Positions 5,829 to 13,208 of a stretch of DNA of 16,747 nucleotides are shown here, in pieces. Origin of the DNA: CAZCWX01 sp964502465 (GTDB taxonomy: Bacteria > Desulfobacterota > Binatia > Bin18); contig CAZCWX010000630.1 of assembly GCA_964502465.1 (NCBI GenBank), positions 1 through 16,747 on the forward strand, written 5' to 3'. The notes under the pieces were generated by a model. The model saw only the letters and a program-made list of their open reading frames with translations. It did not search any database and was not told where the DNA came from. A program made the position numbers and the translations under genes. How positions within the stretch are numbered: the first letter of the stretch is position 1; every line of letters begins with the position of its first letter.

Positions 5829-8342
5829 ATGGCACTGACCCCCCTCATGGAGCAATACCTCGTGACCAAGCGGCAGTATCCGGATGCAGTCGTCTTCTTC
5901 CGTCTTGGCGACTTCTATGAGATTTTCTTCGACGATGCACGGGAAGTCGCCGCCCTCCTGGACCTCACGCTCACGGCCCGTGATGGCGGAGAGGGAAAGG
6001 TGCCAATGTGTGGCGTGCCGCACCATGCCATCCAGAATTATATCGCCCGCTTAGTGAAAGCGGGGAAAAAAGTGGCGATCTGCGATCAGGTTGAGGATCC
6101 CAAAACCGCCAAAGGCTTGGTCAGGCGTGAGGTGACTCGGGTAGTCACGCCTTCGACCTTTATTGAAAATGATGCAGATCCCAGTAGCCCCATACTCCTC
6201 GGTCTCTCACGGACAGTACCCCAGTGGGGGCTCGCCTTGTTGGAACCGAACACTGGCTCGTTTACTTTTTGGCAGGAAACCGACGAGACCCTTACTGAAG
6301 CACTGGAGCGTATTGCGCCGAGTGAAATTGTCACGACGAAGAGTGTCGCTGCCTTACCGTTCCTGGCTAGATATGGCGAGATGCGCGCCAACGTGGTGAT
6401 GACTCGCTTCGATGACTGGCACGGCGCGTACGAGGACTGTGTCGCCTATATTAAGGCGTTCTTTGGTCTGGACTCCCTCCGCGCCTTAGAACTGCAAATG
6501 CCAACCACCATTGCGGTCGCTCTGGTGCTCAGGTTCCTCCAGAGTCACCTGCAAACGGGTTTGCCACACATCAACGTGCCGAAACATCGACAGGTTGGCT
6601 CGACCATGCTGTTGGGACCAGTCGTGGAACGGAGTCTTGAGCTTTTTCGCCCGGCAAATCCAGAGTACCGGGGAAAGACCCTGCTCGACGTGCTCGACGA
6701 AACGCTCACGCCCATGGGTGGCCGACTGTTACAGCGTTGGATGCGCGAACCCGCGCTTTCATTGACGGCGATCGCAGCACGGCACGATGCCGTAGAGGAG
6801 TTCGTGAATCATCCGGCGGTTTTGGACTCCCTGCGTGAAGCGCTCTCGCCGTTGCGAGATCTTGAGCGACTTGCGGCGCGGTTTAGCTGTCGAGTGGCGA
6901 CTCCCAAGGATGCCGCAGCGCTGCGCGACTCCCTCGCTCGGGTGCCGGCGTTAGTGCAGGCGCTGACATCAAGCGACGCGCCTCTGCTCGTCACTCAACA
7001 TGACCAGTTGACGATCGATCTCTCGATCGTGCGAACCACCCTGGAGCGTGCGCTGGTTGATATCCCGCCTCTGCACTTGCGGGAAGGCGGCGCCTTTGCG
7101 CAGGGATACCACCCTGAACTTGACCGCCTCCGTTCCCTGGCTACCGATGCCAAGCAATGGCTTGCGGCCTTGCAGGCACGGGAGATTACCCGAACCGGTA
7201 TTCCCTCGCTGAAAGTCAGCTACAACCGCGTGTTTGGCTATTACCTCGAAGTCTCTAATACCCACTTAACGAAAGTACCACCGGACTACACTCGCAAGCA
7301 GACGCTTGCCAATGCCGAGCGCTTTGTCACGCCTGAATTAAAGGATTACGAAGAACAGATTTTACATGCTCAAGAACGCGCGGTCGCACTGGAGCAAGAG
7401 CTGTTCGATCAGCTCTGTGCTTTAGTGCTGGAACATTTACGCATGATCCAGGCGGTGGCGAGCGCCATCGCGCAGGTCGATGTGCTGGCGTGCTTCGCCT
7501 GGGTAGCGCTCCACCAACAATATATTCGGCCAGAGGTGACTGAAGAGCCAGTGTTGCAAATCACTGGGGGGCGACATCCAGTAGTGGAACTCTTGCTCGG
7601 TCGCAATAAGTTCGTGGAGAACGACATCCTGTTAAACCGCGAGACCCAGCAACTGCTCTTACTGACCGCGCCCAATATGAGTGGGAAGTCAGTCTATCTG
7701 CGTCAGACGGCGATTATTGTCTTGCTGGCGCAGATCGGTTCGTTCGTTCCCGCTCAACAGGCGCGGATTGGCATTGTGGACCGTATTTTTACTCGCATTG
7801 GCGCCTCAGATAATCTGGCGCTGGGAGAGAGTACCTTTGCGGTGGAGATGATCGAGACCGCCCAAATCCTCAACTACGCCACCCCTCGCAGTCTGCTCTT
7901 GCTCGACGAGATCGGCCGTGGCACGTCCACCTCGGATGGATTGTCCATAGCACGAGCGATTATTGAGTTTCTTATCGATCCGGACGGGCCGCGACCACGC
8001 GCGTTGTTTGCTACCCATTTCCATGAACTCACCGAGTTACAGCGGCTCTTGCCGGGCGTTGCCAATTACACCTTTGCCGTGCGGGAGTGGGAAGGAGAAG
8101 TCATCTTTTTGTACAAGGTGATTCCTGGTGCTGCTGATCAATCCTACGGTATCCATGTTGCGAAGCTGGCTGGATTACCGGCAGTTGTGACTGCTCGTGC
8201 CCAGGAAATCTTGAAGGATCTGGAAGAGCGTGGGGTGAATATTATCCGGCCAGCCAAACGCATCCGCACGCGTGGAGTCAGAACAGTCCTATCCGAAAAT
8301 CCGGCGCAACTTGGGCTCTTTCGCAATATGCAGAACTCTTAA
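5829..8342 (+). CDS. mutS: DNA mismatch repair protein MutS
   Basis: 837 residues, normal for bacterial MutS1. MutS recognises mismatches and small loops and recruits MutL after ATP exchange. Domain I carries the mismatch-wedging F-x-E motif in G-D-F-Y-E (27-31; F29 and E31). The core and clamp domains occupy about 250-560. The ABC ATPase has the P-loop T-A-P-N-M-S-G-K-S (613-621), with Ala614 where the P-loop consensus has Gly; Walker B L-L-L-L-D-E-I-G-R-G-T-S (689-700, D693/E694); and F-A-T-H-F-H-E-L (727-734). The C-terminus ends with Q-L-G-L-F (827-831), which looks like a sliding-clamp binding motif. ATG is preceded by heptad repeats and only a weak ribosome binding site. mutL follows after 93 nt, so a mutS-mutL operon is likely. 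Confidence 0.97.
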   Translation: MALTPLMEQYLVTKRQYPDAVVFFRLGDFYEIFFDDAREVAALLDLTLTARDGGEGKVPMCGVPHHAIQNYIARLVKAGKKVAICDQVEDPKTAKGLVRREVTRVVTPSTFIENDADPSSPILLGLSRTVPQWGLALLEPNTGSFTFWQETDETLTEALERIAPSEIVTTKSVAALPFLARYGEMRANVVMTRFDDWHGAYEDCVAYIKAFFGLDSLRALELQMPTTIAVALVLRFLQSHLQTGLPHINVPKHRQVGSTMLLGPVVERSLELFRPANPEYRGKTLLDVLDETLTPMGGRLLQRWMREPALSLTAIAARHDAVEEFVNHPAVLDSLREALSPLRDLERLAARFSCRVATPKDAAALRDSLARVPALVQALTSSDAPLLVTQHDQLTIDLSIVRTTLERALVDIPPLHLREGGAFAQGYHPELDRLRSLATDAKQWLAALQAREITRTGIPSLKVSYNRVFGYYLEVSNTHLTKVPPDYTRKQTLANAERFVTPELKDYEEQILHAQERAVALEQELFDQLCALVLEHLRMIQAVASAIAQVDVLACFAWVALHQQYIRPEVTEEPVLQITGGRHPVVELLLGRNKFVENDILLNRETQQLLLLTAPNMSGKSVYLRQTAIIVLLAQIGSFVPAQQARIGIVDRIFTRIGASDNLALGESTFAVEMIETAQILNYATPRSLLLLDEIGRGTSTSDGLSIARAIIEFLIDPDGPRPRALFATHFHELTELQRLLPGVANYTFAVREWEGEVIFLYKVIPGAADQSYGIHVAKLAGLPAVVTARAQEILKDLEERGVNIIRPAKRIRTRGVRTVLSENPAQLGLFRNMQNS

Positions 8343-8350
8343 GACGGAGC

Positions 8351-8434
8351 ATATAACACGGAACAGATAGTGAGTCGTTTGGTTGTCTCCTTTTTGTGTT
8401 TTCTATATTCCGCATTCCACATTCCGCATTATAT
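8351..8434. repeat. Heptad repeat and imperfect inverted arms in the mutS-mutL spacer
   Basis: ATTCCGC (8407-8413), ATTCCAC (8414-8420), ATTCCGC (8421-8427) and the weaker ATTATAT (8428-8434) are in phase and end one base before the mutL ATG. The left part of the spacer, ATATAACACGGAAC (8351-8364), is an imperfect reverse complement of ATTCCGCATTATAT (8421-8434), with 11 of 14 positions pairing. The mRNA could fold the whole spacer back and hold the mutL start codon at the base of a stem. Confidence 0.65.
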
Positions 8435-8435
8435 T

Positions 8436-10256
8436 ATGGGCCGTATTCATCTTCTTGACCCTCAGACTATCGAGCAGATTCGTGCCGGCGAGGTGATCGA
8501 ACGGCCGGCTTCGATCGTCAAAGAACTGGTGGAAAACGCCATCGACGCTGGGGCCCGAACTATCAGCGTTCATATCGTCAACGGCGGCATCAGCGAAATT
8601 GTCGTTCAGGATGATGGCGAGGGCATGAGTTCTGAGGATGCGCGACTTGCGGTCCAGCGTCATGCGACGAGTAAAATCTCTCGGAGTGCTGATTTATTTG
8701 CCCTCTCAACGCTGGGGTTTCGGGGTGAAGCGTTGGCAAGCATCGCGGCGGTGACCCACCTGGACCTGCTCACCCGTATCCCTGAAGCAGTCGAAGGCGT
8801 ACGTGTGAAGGTGATAGGTGGTGCGCCGGCCGAGGTTGCTCCTGCTGCTGCGCCACCAGGAACAACGCTCACAGTACGTCACCTGTTCTTTAATACGCCG
8901 CCGCGCCGGGCATTTCTCAAGTCTCCGACGACCGAAGGCCACCAGATTGAGGAAATGTTGGTCGGTCTTGCGCTGTCGCGGCCAGAGATTCGCTTGCGGT
9001 TTTCCTGGGATCAGCGAGAGGTCTTCGATGCGCTGCCTCAAGAGAGCCTCCCTCAGCGAGTAAAGGCCGTGTTGGGGAAAGACTGGGCACAGGGGTTCAT
9101 CGCCCTTTCCAGTGAGGACGAGAAGGAAACTGACGAGGGGATCAGGGCGACTGGCCTCATTGGGCCACCAGATCGGCATAAGAACACCCGAACGGCGCAG
9201 TATTTCTTCGTCAACCGGAGATCAGTCAAAAGCCAGGCGTTGTCGTTTGCTTTGAGCCGTGGGTACGGAGAACTGTTGCCGGCTGGTCGCTTTCCGATGG
9301 GAGTGGTGTTTCTCACTGTTCTGCCTCATACGGTGGATGTCAATGTGCACCCGACTAAGCGTGAAGTGAAGTTTCAAGACGAGCGTGCAGTGCTGCACGT
9401 GCTCGTCCAACGAGTCCGCCATGCTCTCGATCAGGCGAACCTTTTCAAGGCGATATCGTTCCCGTCCGCCTCGACTCCTGCGTCCTTGGGAGATACGATT
9501 CCCATTCCTGACCCGGCAGATTATCCTATACGACGCCATGGCGATCCCTCACGACCGGAGTCTCCGCTTCGCCTGGTGGCAAAGCCACCTATACAGGCTC
9601 CAGTTATGCCTGCGACTCCTGTGCCTGCACGAGTTGGCCTTGCCGTGCAGCCGGTGCTTTGGAAGCGACCAGATGGGACAGAATTCCGTGTGGTTGGCCA
9701 GAGCCATGAACTGTTTGTGCTCATAGAGGTGGAAGGGGAACTATGGGTCATTGATCAACACGCGGCTCATGAACGCGTTGTCTACGAGCAGGTGCTGGCA
9801 ACGCTTCACACCCACCAAGGCGAGTCCCAGCCACTGCTCCTGCCGTTAACGTTTGAGTTACCGCCGGTCGCACGCGCGGCTTTAGAAGAAGTGCAGGAAT
9901 ATCTGACGACTCTCGGATTTGATATCCGACCGTTCGGTGGGAACACCTACCAGGTGCAGGCGACCCCGCCGTATTTCCGTTCCTCAGACACTCCCGACCT
10001 CATCGTGGAACTGACACAAGCACGAGCCGAGAGTCGGTCGGACAATTCAGTCGAAGCCAAACTCGAGGACTTGGCTGCACGAATGGCGTGCAAAGTGAAA
10101 GCCGTCAAAGCAGGGCAAATGTTGACACCAGAAGCGATGAAAGCGCTCGTCACCTCACTCCTTGCTTGTCAGTCTCCCTTCGTCTGCCCTCATGGCCGAC
10201 CGACCATGGTGCGGCTCTCGGTGCAACAGTTAGCAGCGCAGTTTGATCGGCGTTAG
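8436..10256 (+). CDS. mutL: DNA mismatch repair endonuclease MutL
   Basis: 606 residues from the ATG at 8436. The frame is open 22 codons further up, to a GTG at 8370, but those codons translate the heptad-repeat spacer, whereas M-G-R-I-H-L-L-D at 8436 aligns with the normal MutL start. GHKL ATPase motifs: K-E-L-V-E-N (29-34; E30 catalytic, N34 binds Mg), D-D-G-E-G-M (59-64), H-A-T-S-K-I (76-81), L-G-F-R-G-E-A-L (93-100). A Pro-rich linker spans about 341-415. The C-terminal domain has D-Q-H-A-A-H-E-R-V-V-Y-E (440-451), an exact D-Q-H-A-x2-E-x4-E metal-binding endonuclease motif, plus A-C-K (551-553) and C-P-H-G-R-P (584-589). It is therefore the nicking type of MutL used by bacteria without MutH. 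No clear Shine-Dalgarno sequence is seen; translation may depend on mutS. Confidence 0.96.
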   Translation: MGRIHLLDPQTIEQIRAGEVIERPASIVKELVENAIDAGARTISVHIVNGGISEIVVQDDGEGMSSEDARLAVQRHATSKISRSADLFALSTLGFRGEALASIAAVTHLDLLTRIPEAVEGVRVKVIGGAPAEVAPAAAPPGTTLTVRHLFFNTPPRRAFLKSPTTEGHQIEEMLVGLALSRPEIRLRFSWDQREVFDALPQESLPQRVKAVLGKDWAQGFIALSSEDEKETDEGIRATGLIGPPDRHKNTRTAQYFFVNRRSVKSQALSFALSRGYGELLPAGRFPMGVVFLTVLPHTVDVNVHPTKREVKFQDERAVLHVLVQRVRHALDQANLFKAISFPSASTPASLGDTIPIPDPADYPIRRHGDPSRPESPLRLVAKPPIQAPVMPATPVPARVGLAVQPVLWKRPDGTEFRVVGQSHELFVLIEVEGELWVIDQHAAHERVVYEQVLATLHTHQGESQPLLLPLTFELPPVARAALEEVQEYLTTLGFDIRPFGGNTYQVQATPPYFRSSDTPDLIVELTQARAESRSDNSVEAKLEDLAARMACKVKAVKAGQMLTPEAMKALVTSLLACQSPFVCPHGRPTMVRLSVQQLAAQFDRR

Positions 10257-10529
10257 GTTTAAAGATAGGGGGAGCATGCATCATATTTGCGGGCTGCTAT
10301 AGACAAAAACAGAAGAGGACATTCCATTCGCACGGAAAATCTGTGACCAATTCGGTATATCTGGTCCAAAATGAATATTTTGCTCACCTTCACCGGCTTC
10401 CACGAGACCTCATTGGTCAGGGTGAGCAGCCTGGGCCCATGCTCTCGCTTGTGAACGCACGATCTTTTGATCGCCTCATTTTCTTCTCAACTCCTGGTAC
10501 AAAGAAGAATACCTTAGCCCTACTGAGGC
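10257..10529. other. Spacer between convergent mutL and acyl-CoA dehydrogenase genes
   Basis: 273 nt with no intact gene and no convincing terminator hairpin with T-run. Its right two thirds hold the possible CARF-like remnant listed separately. The left third (10257-10342) is unrecognised. No 7-bp periodicity is visible here, unlike most other spacers of the right part. Confidence 0.4.
10343..10522 (+). pseudogene. Possible remnant of a CARF-like (Rossmann sensor) protein gene, 5' end only
   Basis: A GTG-started frame encodes about 60 residues that look protein-like: V-Y-L-V-Q-N (5-10), L-P-R-D-L-I-G (19-25), G-P-M-L-S-L-V-N-A-R-S-F-D-R-L-I-F-F-S-T (31-50), then P-G-T-K-K-N-T (51-57). A G-P-x-L-S-L turn, a buried L-I-F-F strand and a following S-T-P-x-T loop are features I associate with the start of CARF-type nucleotide-sensing domains found in front of RtcR-like or CRISPR-linked effectors. 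The similarity seems to stop at about residue 60; beyond it the frame runs into the antisense of the acyl-CoA dehydrogenase gene. No good ribosome binding site is present. Recognition is from memory and weak; a chance open frame is the alternative. Confidence 0.33.
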
Positions 10530-11684
10530 TTAGTCTCTATAGGACGTGTATTCACGGCCGAATGCCTCACGCGCCACAATCCCTTTCATGATCTCCGGCG
10601 TGCCGTCGCCGATCTCGAGTCCAACCACATCGCGCCAGCGCTGTTCCAGGGGCAAATCCATGCTGTAGCCATAGTGACCATGCAGGATGATGCAGGCGTG
10701 AATCGCCTCGGCAGAGACCTTCGGTCCCAACCACTTTGCCATCGCGGCTTCTTTGGTGTGCTTCAGTCCCTGGTCCTTGAGCCACAAGCATTTGTATGAC
10801 ACGAGCCGTGCGGCTTCGAGTAACGTCAGATATTCGGCAACCTGGAAGGCTACCCCTTCAAATTTCGCCAGAGGTTTGCCAAACACCTGCCGCCCTTTCG
10901 TATAGGCAATCGTTTCTTCGACCGACTGCTGAGCTGCACCGATGCAGGCAAGGGCAATGATCGCGCGGTTAAAGTCGAAAGCGACCATGGCTTGATAGAA
11001 TCCGCCACTCTCGTCACCCAAGCGATGACGCGCAGGGATGCGTACTCCGTCAAAAAAGAGGGAGCCTCGCTGGGTAAGACGCTCGCCAGGGGTCTTATAG
11101 ACCTGCCGCGAGACGCCCGGTGCATCAAGCGGAACCAGAAAGGCAGAAATCCCCCGAGCACCCTGGTCTCCGGTGCGGGCAAAGACAATACAGGCATCGG
11201 CATAGCCCGCAAAGGTGATCGAGGCTTTTTCGCCAGTGATGGTATACTCATCTCCGGTCTTGACTGCGCGGGTGGTGATATTGGCTGCATCCGAGCCTGC
11301 GCTCGGTTCAGTGAGCCCAAAGGCAATAATGGCATCCCCAACCGCATGCCGTGACAGCCACTCTGCTTGTACTTCGGGATGCGCAAAGCTGGCCAGCAGT
11401 TCCGAGGCAATGAGGCCAAGCTGGATGTACAGGCTATAATTAAAATCGCCGCGTGACAGTTCCTCAGTCATCAAGCCACAGGTGACATAATCGGTTTCTT
11501 GTCCACCAAACTTTTCGGGTATGCGGAGACCGAAGATCCCGAGCCTTGCTACCTCCTTGATGTCTTCTCGACTGATTTTCTCTCCGCGATCCCACCGTGC
11601 ATAATTGGGAAGGAGCTTGTCTGTGGCGAACTGGCGCAGTGTTTGTTGGAGCAAGAGTTGGTCTGCAGTAAAAGCAAATTCCAT
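10530..11684 (-). CDS. Acyl-CoA dehydrogenase with Asp at the usual catalytic Glu position
   Basis: 384 residues from the ATG at 11684. The frame can be extended 16 codons to 11732, but that extension lies in heptad-repeat sequence and the ATG at 11684 has AAAGG at the right distance and begins M-E-F-A-F-T, a normal family start. Visible: F-G-L-T-E-P-S-A-G-S-D (122-132), the FAD-contacting block; R265-x-x-F-G-K (265-270); H335-G-H-Y-G-Y (335-340); and I-G-D-G-T-P-E-I-M-K (358-367). In typical short/medium-chain enzymes this last block reads E-G-T with Glu as base; here the residue is Asp360 (codon GAC on the coding strand). The IVD-type position has N-R (239-240), so no Glu is there either. 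It should be an FAD enzyme acting on an acyl-CoA, perhaps a cyclic or hindered one. It is divergent from a CoA-transferase gene. Confidence 0.85.
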   Translation of the reverse strand: MEFAFTADQLLLQQTLRQFATDKLLPNYARWDRGEKISREDIKEVARLGIFGLRIPEKFGGQETDYVTCGLMTEELSRGDFNYSLYIQLGLIASELLASFAHPEVQAEWLSRHAVGDAIIAFGLTEPSAGSDAANITTRAVKTGDEYTITGEKASITFAGYADACIVFARTGDQGARGISAFLVPLDAPGVSRQVYKTPGERLTQRGSLFFDGVRIPARHRLGDESGGFYQAMVAFDFNRAIIALACIGAAQQSVEETIAYTKGRQVFGKPLAKFEGVAFQVAEYLTLLEAARLVSYKCLWLKDQGLKHTKEAAMAKWLGPKVSAEAIHACIILHGHYGYSMDLPLEQRWRDVVGLEIGDGTPEIMKGIVAREAFGREYTSYRD

Positions 11685-11699
11685 ACAAGAACCTTTCTG

Positions 11700-11785
11700 A
11701 AAACGTGAAACGTAAAGCGTAAAACGTAACACATCGGGCGGAGAAGGGTTGCATAACTCGTTCCGTTTTACGTTTTCTGTCTTTC
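11700..11785. repeat. Heptad repeats in both arms of an imperfect inverted repeat
   Basis: Left array: ACGTGAA, ACGTAAA, GCGTAAA, ACGTAAC in phase at 11703-11730. Right array: TCGTTCC, GTTTTAC, GTTTTCT, GTCTTTC at 11758-11785, largely the reverse complement in style. The stretch 11700-11717 pairs with 11759-11776 at 15 of 18 positions. It sits between divergent starts (acyl-CoA dehydrogenase and CoA-transferase), 15 nt upstream of the former, so it lies within or beside their promoters. Confidence 0.75.
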
Positions 11786-11911
11786 CTCAGAGCGCCCATC
11801 GTACCGACCTGCAGATAGGGGTGCAAGGCGGAAGGCAGTGTCAGCGTGCTGCCCTTGTCGCTAGGAAGTGGTTTGGTGTAATACCTTTCCCTGCAGAAGG
11901 AGGGCGACATC

Positions 11912-13129
11912 ATGGGCGCAGAACTGAAACATGTGTTGGATGGCTACAAGGTGCTCGATTTTACTCAAGTCCTTGCTGGACCCACTGTCACACGGCTTAT
12001 GGCAGAGATGGGTGCCGAGATCATCAAAGTCGAACTCGCTCCTGGTGGCGACATCTCGCGTGCACTCCCGTTCTTGAGGGATGGACGCAGCGGTTACTTC
12101 ATCCAGCAGAATCGTGGGAAAAAAAGCCTGTGTATCGATGTGAAGAACCCCAAGGGACAAGAGATTCTGAAAGAACTCGTACAGAAAGTTGATGTCCTGG
12201 TCGAGAATTATTCTCCAGGGACGATCGCACGCCTTGGTTTTGGCTATGATGTTGTCAAACAGATCAATCCTCGCATTGTGATGTGTTCCATGTCGGCGTT
12301 TGGTCAAACGGGGCCGCTTTCCAAACTTCCTGGCTACGACTACATAGCGCAAGCGTATGCTGGGGTGACGTATATGATTGGGGACCCGGATGGCCCGCCT
12401 TCATTTCCTATGCTTGGTCTCGGTGATGTGAGCACTGGCGTACACGCTGTGGCAGCCATTGCCTGCGCGTTGTTGTATCGCGAACGCACTGGCAATGGAC
12501 AATACCTCGATATTTCGCTGCTCGACGCGTATTTCCACTGCCATGAAATTAACATACAGGTCTATAGTGGGAGCCATGGGGGGATTAAGCCGAAGAGGTC
12601 TGGTTCGCAACACTATGCGGTGTGTCCTGTTGGCTTATTCAAGGGCAAAGAGATGTACTTATTCATTATGGCCTTGGAGCACCAGTGGGCGCCGTTATGT
12701 CGCGCCATTGGCCGGTCTGAACTAGCTGAAGATGTTCGTTTTCATACCAATGCGAAGCGAGTCGAGAATATGTCGCAGGTGGTGAAGATCATCGAGGAGT
12801 GGTTGGCTTCAACGCCAAATGACGATGAAGCAGTCCGCATCCTTGAAGAGGGACGTATTCCGGTAGCGCCAGTCCTCTCGATCGAACAGGCAGTGAATCA
12901 CCCTCACCTCCGGTATCGGCATACCGTGCGAACGATAACCGACCGTGCTTTTGGTGAACTGGACATTCCCGGCATGCCACTCAAGTTCTCAGAGTTTCCT
13001 GATGAACTGCCTTTACAAGCGCCATTCCTTGGTGAACATAACGAAGAAGTCCTGTGCTATTACCTCTCATACACTCCTGAGCAGGTACAAAAGCTGGAAA
13101 GTGAGGGGGTTTTGAAAAGAGCGAGTTAG
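11912..13129 (+). CDS. CaiB/BaiF family (class III) CoA-transferase
   Basis: 405 residues, usual for the family. It would move CoA from one acyl-CoA to a free carboxylic acid through enzyme-bound anhydride and thioester intermediates. N-terminal V-L-D-F-T-Q-V-L-A-G-P (14-24) and M-G-A-E-I-I-K-V-E (33-41) are the CoA-binding signature; N-R-G-K-K-S-L (67-73) and V-E-N-Y-S-P-G (97-103) follow; S-x-F-G-Q-T-G-P (128-135) is conserved; G-D-V-S-T-G (171-176) contains D172, matching the catalytic Asp. The C-terminal part has G-R-I-P-V-A-P-V (near 313-320), also typical. ATG with a strong AAGGAGGG (11897-11904). Neighbours are acyl-CoA dehydrogenases and SDRs, so it likely activates the acid that they oxidise. 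Members vary widely (carnitine, bile acid, formate/oxalate, aryl- or alkylsuccinates), and I cannot pick the substrate. Confidence 0.92.
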   Translation: MGAELKHVLDGYKVLDFTQVLAGPTVTRLMAEMGAEIIKVELAPGGDISRALPFLRDGRSGYFIQQNRGKKSLCIDVKNPKGQEILKELVQKVDVLVENYSPGTIARLGFGYDVVKQINPRIVMCSMSAFGQTGPLSKLPGYDYIAQAYAGVTYMIGDPDGPPSFPMLGLGDVSTGVHAVAAIACALLYRERTGNGQYLDISLLDAYFHCHEINIQVYSGSHGGIKPKRSGSQHYAVCPVGLFKGKEMYLFIMALEHQWAPLCRAIGRSELAEDVRFHTNAKRVENMSQVVKIIEEWLASTPNDDEAVRILEEGRIPVAPVLSIEQAVNHPHLRYRHTVRTITDRAFGELDIPGMPLKFSEFPDELPLQAPFLGEHNEEVLCYYLSYTPEQVQKLESEGVLKRAS

Positions 13130-13133
13130 ATCA

Positions 13134-13187
13134 TCAGTGTTGAGTGTTCAGTTTTTGCCAAATTCCCTCTTCAACACTCGACACTCA
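13134..13187. repeat. Heptad repeats with imperfect inverted arms upstream of acyl-CoA dehydrogenase
   Basis: Left: GTGTTGA (13137-13143) and GTGTTCA (13144-13150). Right: ACACTCG (13174-13180) and ACACTCA (13181-13187). The stretch 13134-13150 pairs with 13171-13187 at 14 of 17 positions, with a 20-nt loop. It occupies most of the 79-nt spacer after the CoA-transferase stop and ends just before the GGAGGAG ribosome binding site of the next gene. No T-run follows, so a terminator is possible only in a weak form. Confidence 0.7.
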
Positions 13188-13208
13188 CCACTGTTTTGCG
13201 GAGGAGAC

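Noticed and set aside
8370..8435. Upstream extension of MutL by 22 residues
   Set aside because: These codons translate the ATTCCGC heptad repeat; the conserved MutL N-terminus begins at the ATG at 8436.
8706..9179. 157-codon minus-strand frame inside mutL
   Set aside because: Lies fully within the highly conserved MutL coding region and shows no family pattern; it is an antisense shadow.
11685..11732. Upstream extension of the minus-strand acyl-CoA dehydrogenase by 16 residues
   Set aside because: It runs through the heptad repeat, whereas the ATG at 11684 has a ribosome binding site and a family-typical start.
11861..12352. 163-codon minus-strand frame inside the CoA-transferase gene
   Set aside because: Antisense to clear CaiB/BaiF signature motifs; no ribosome binding site and no known pattern.
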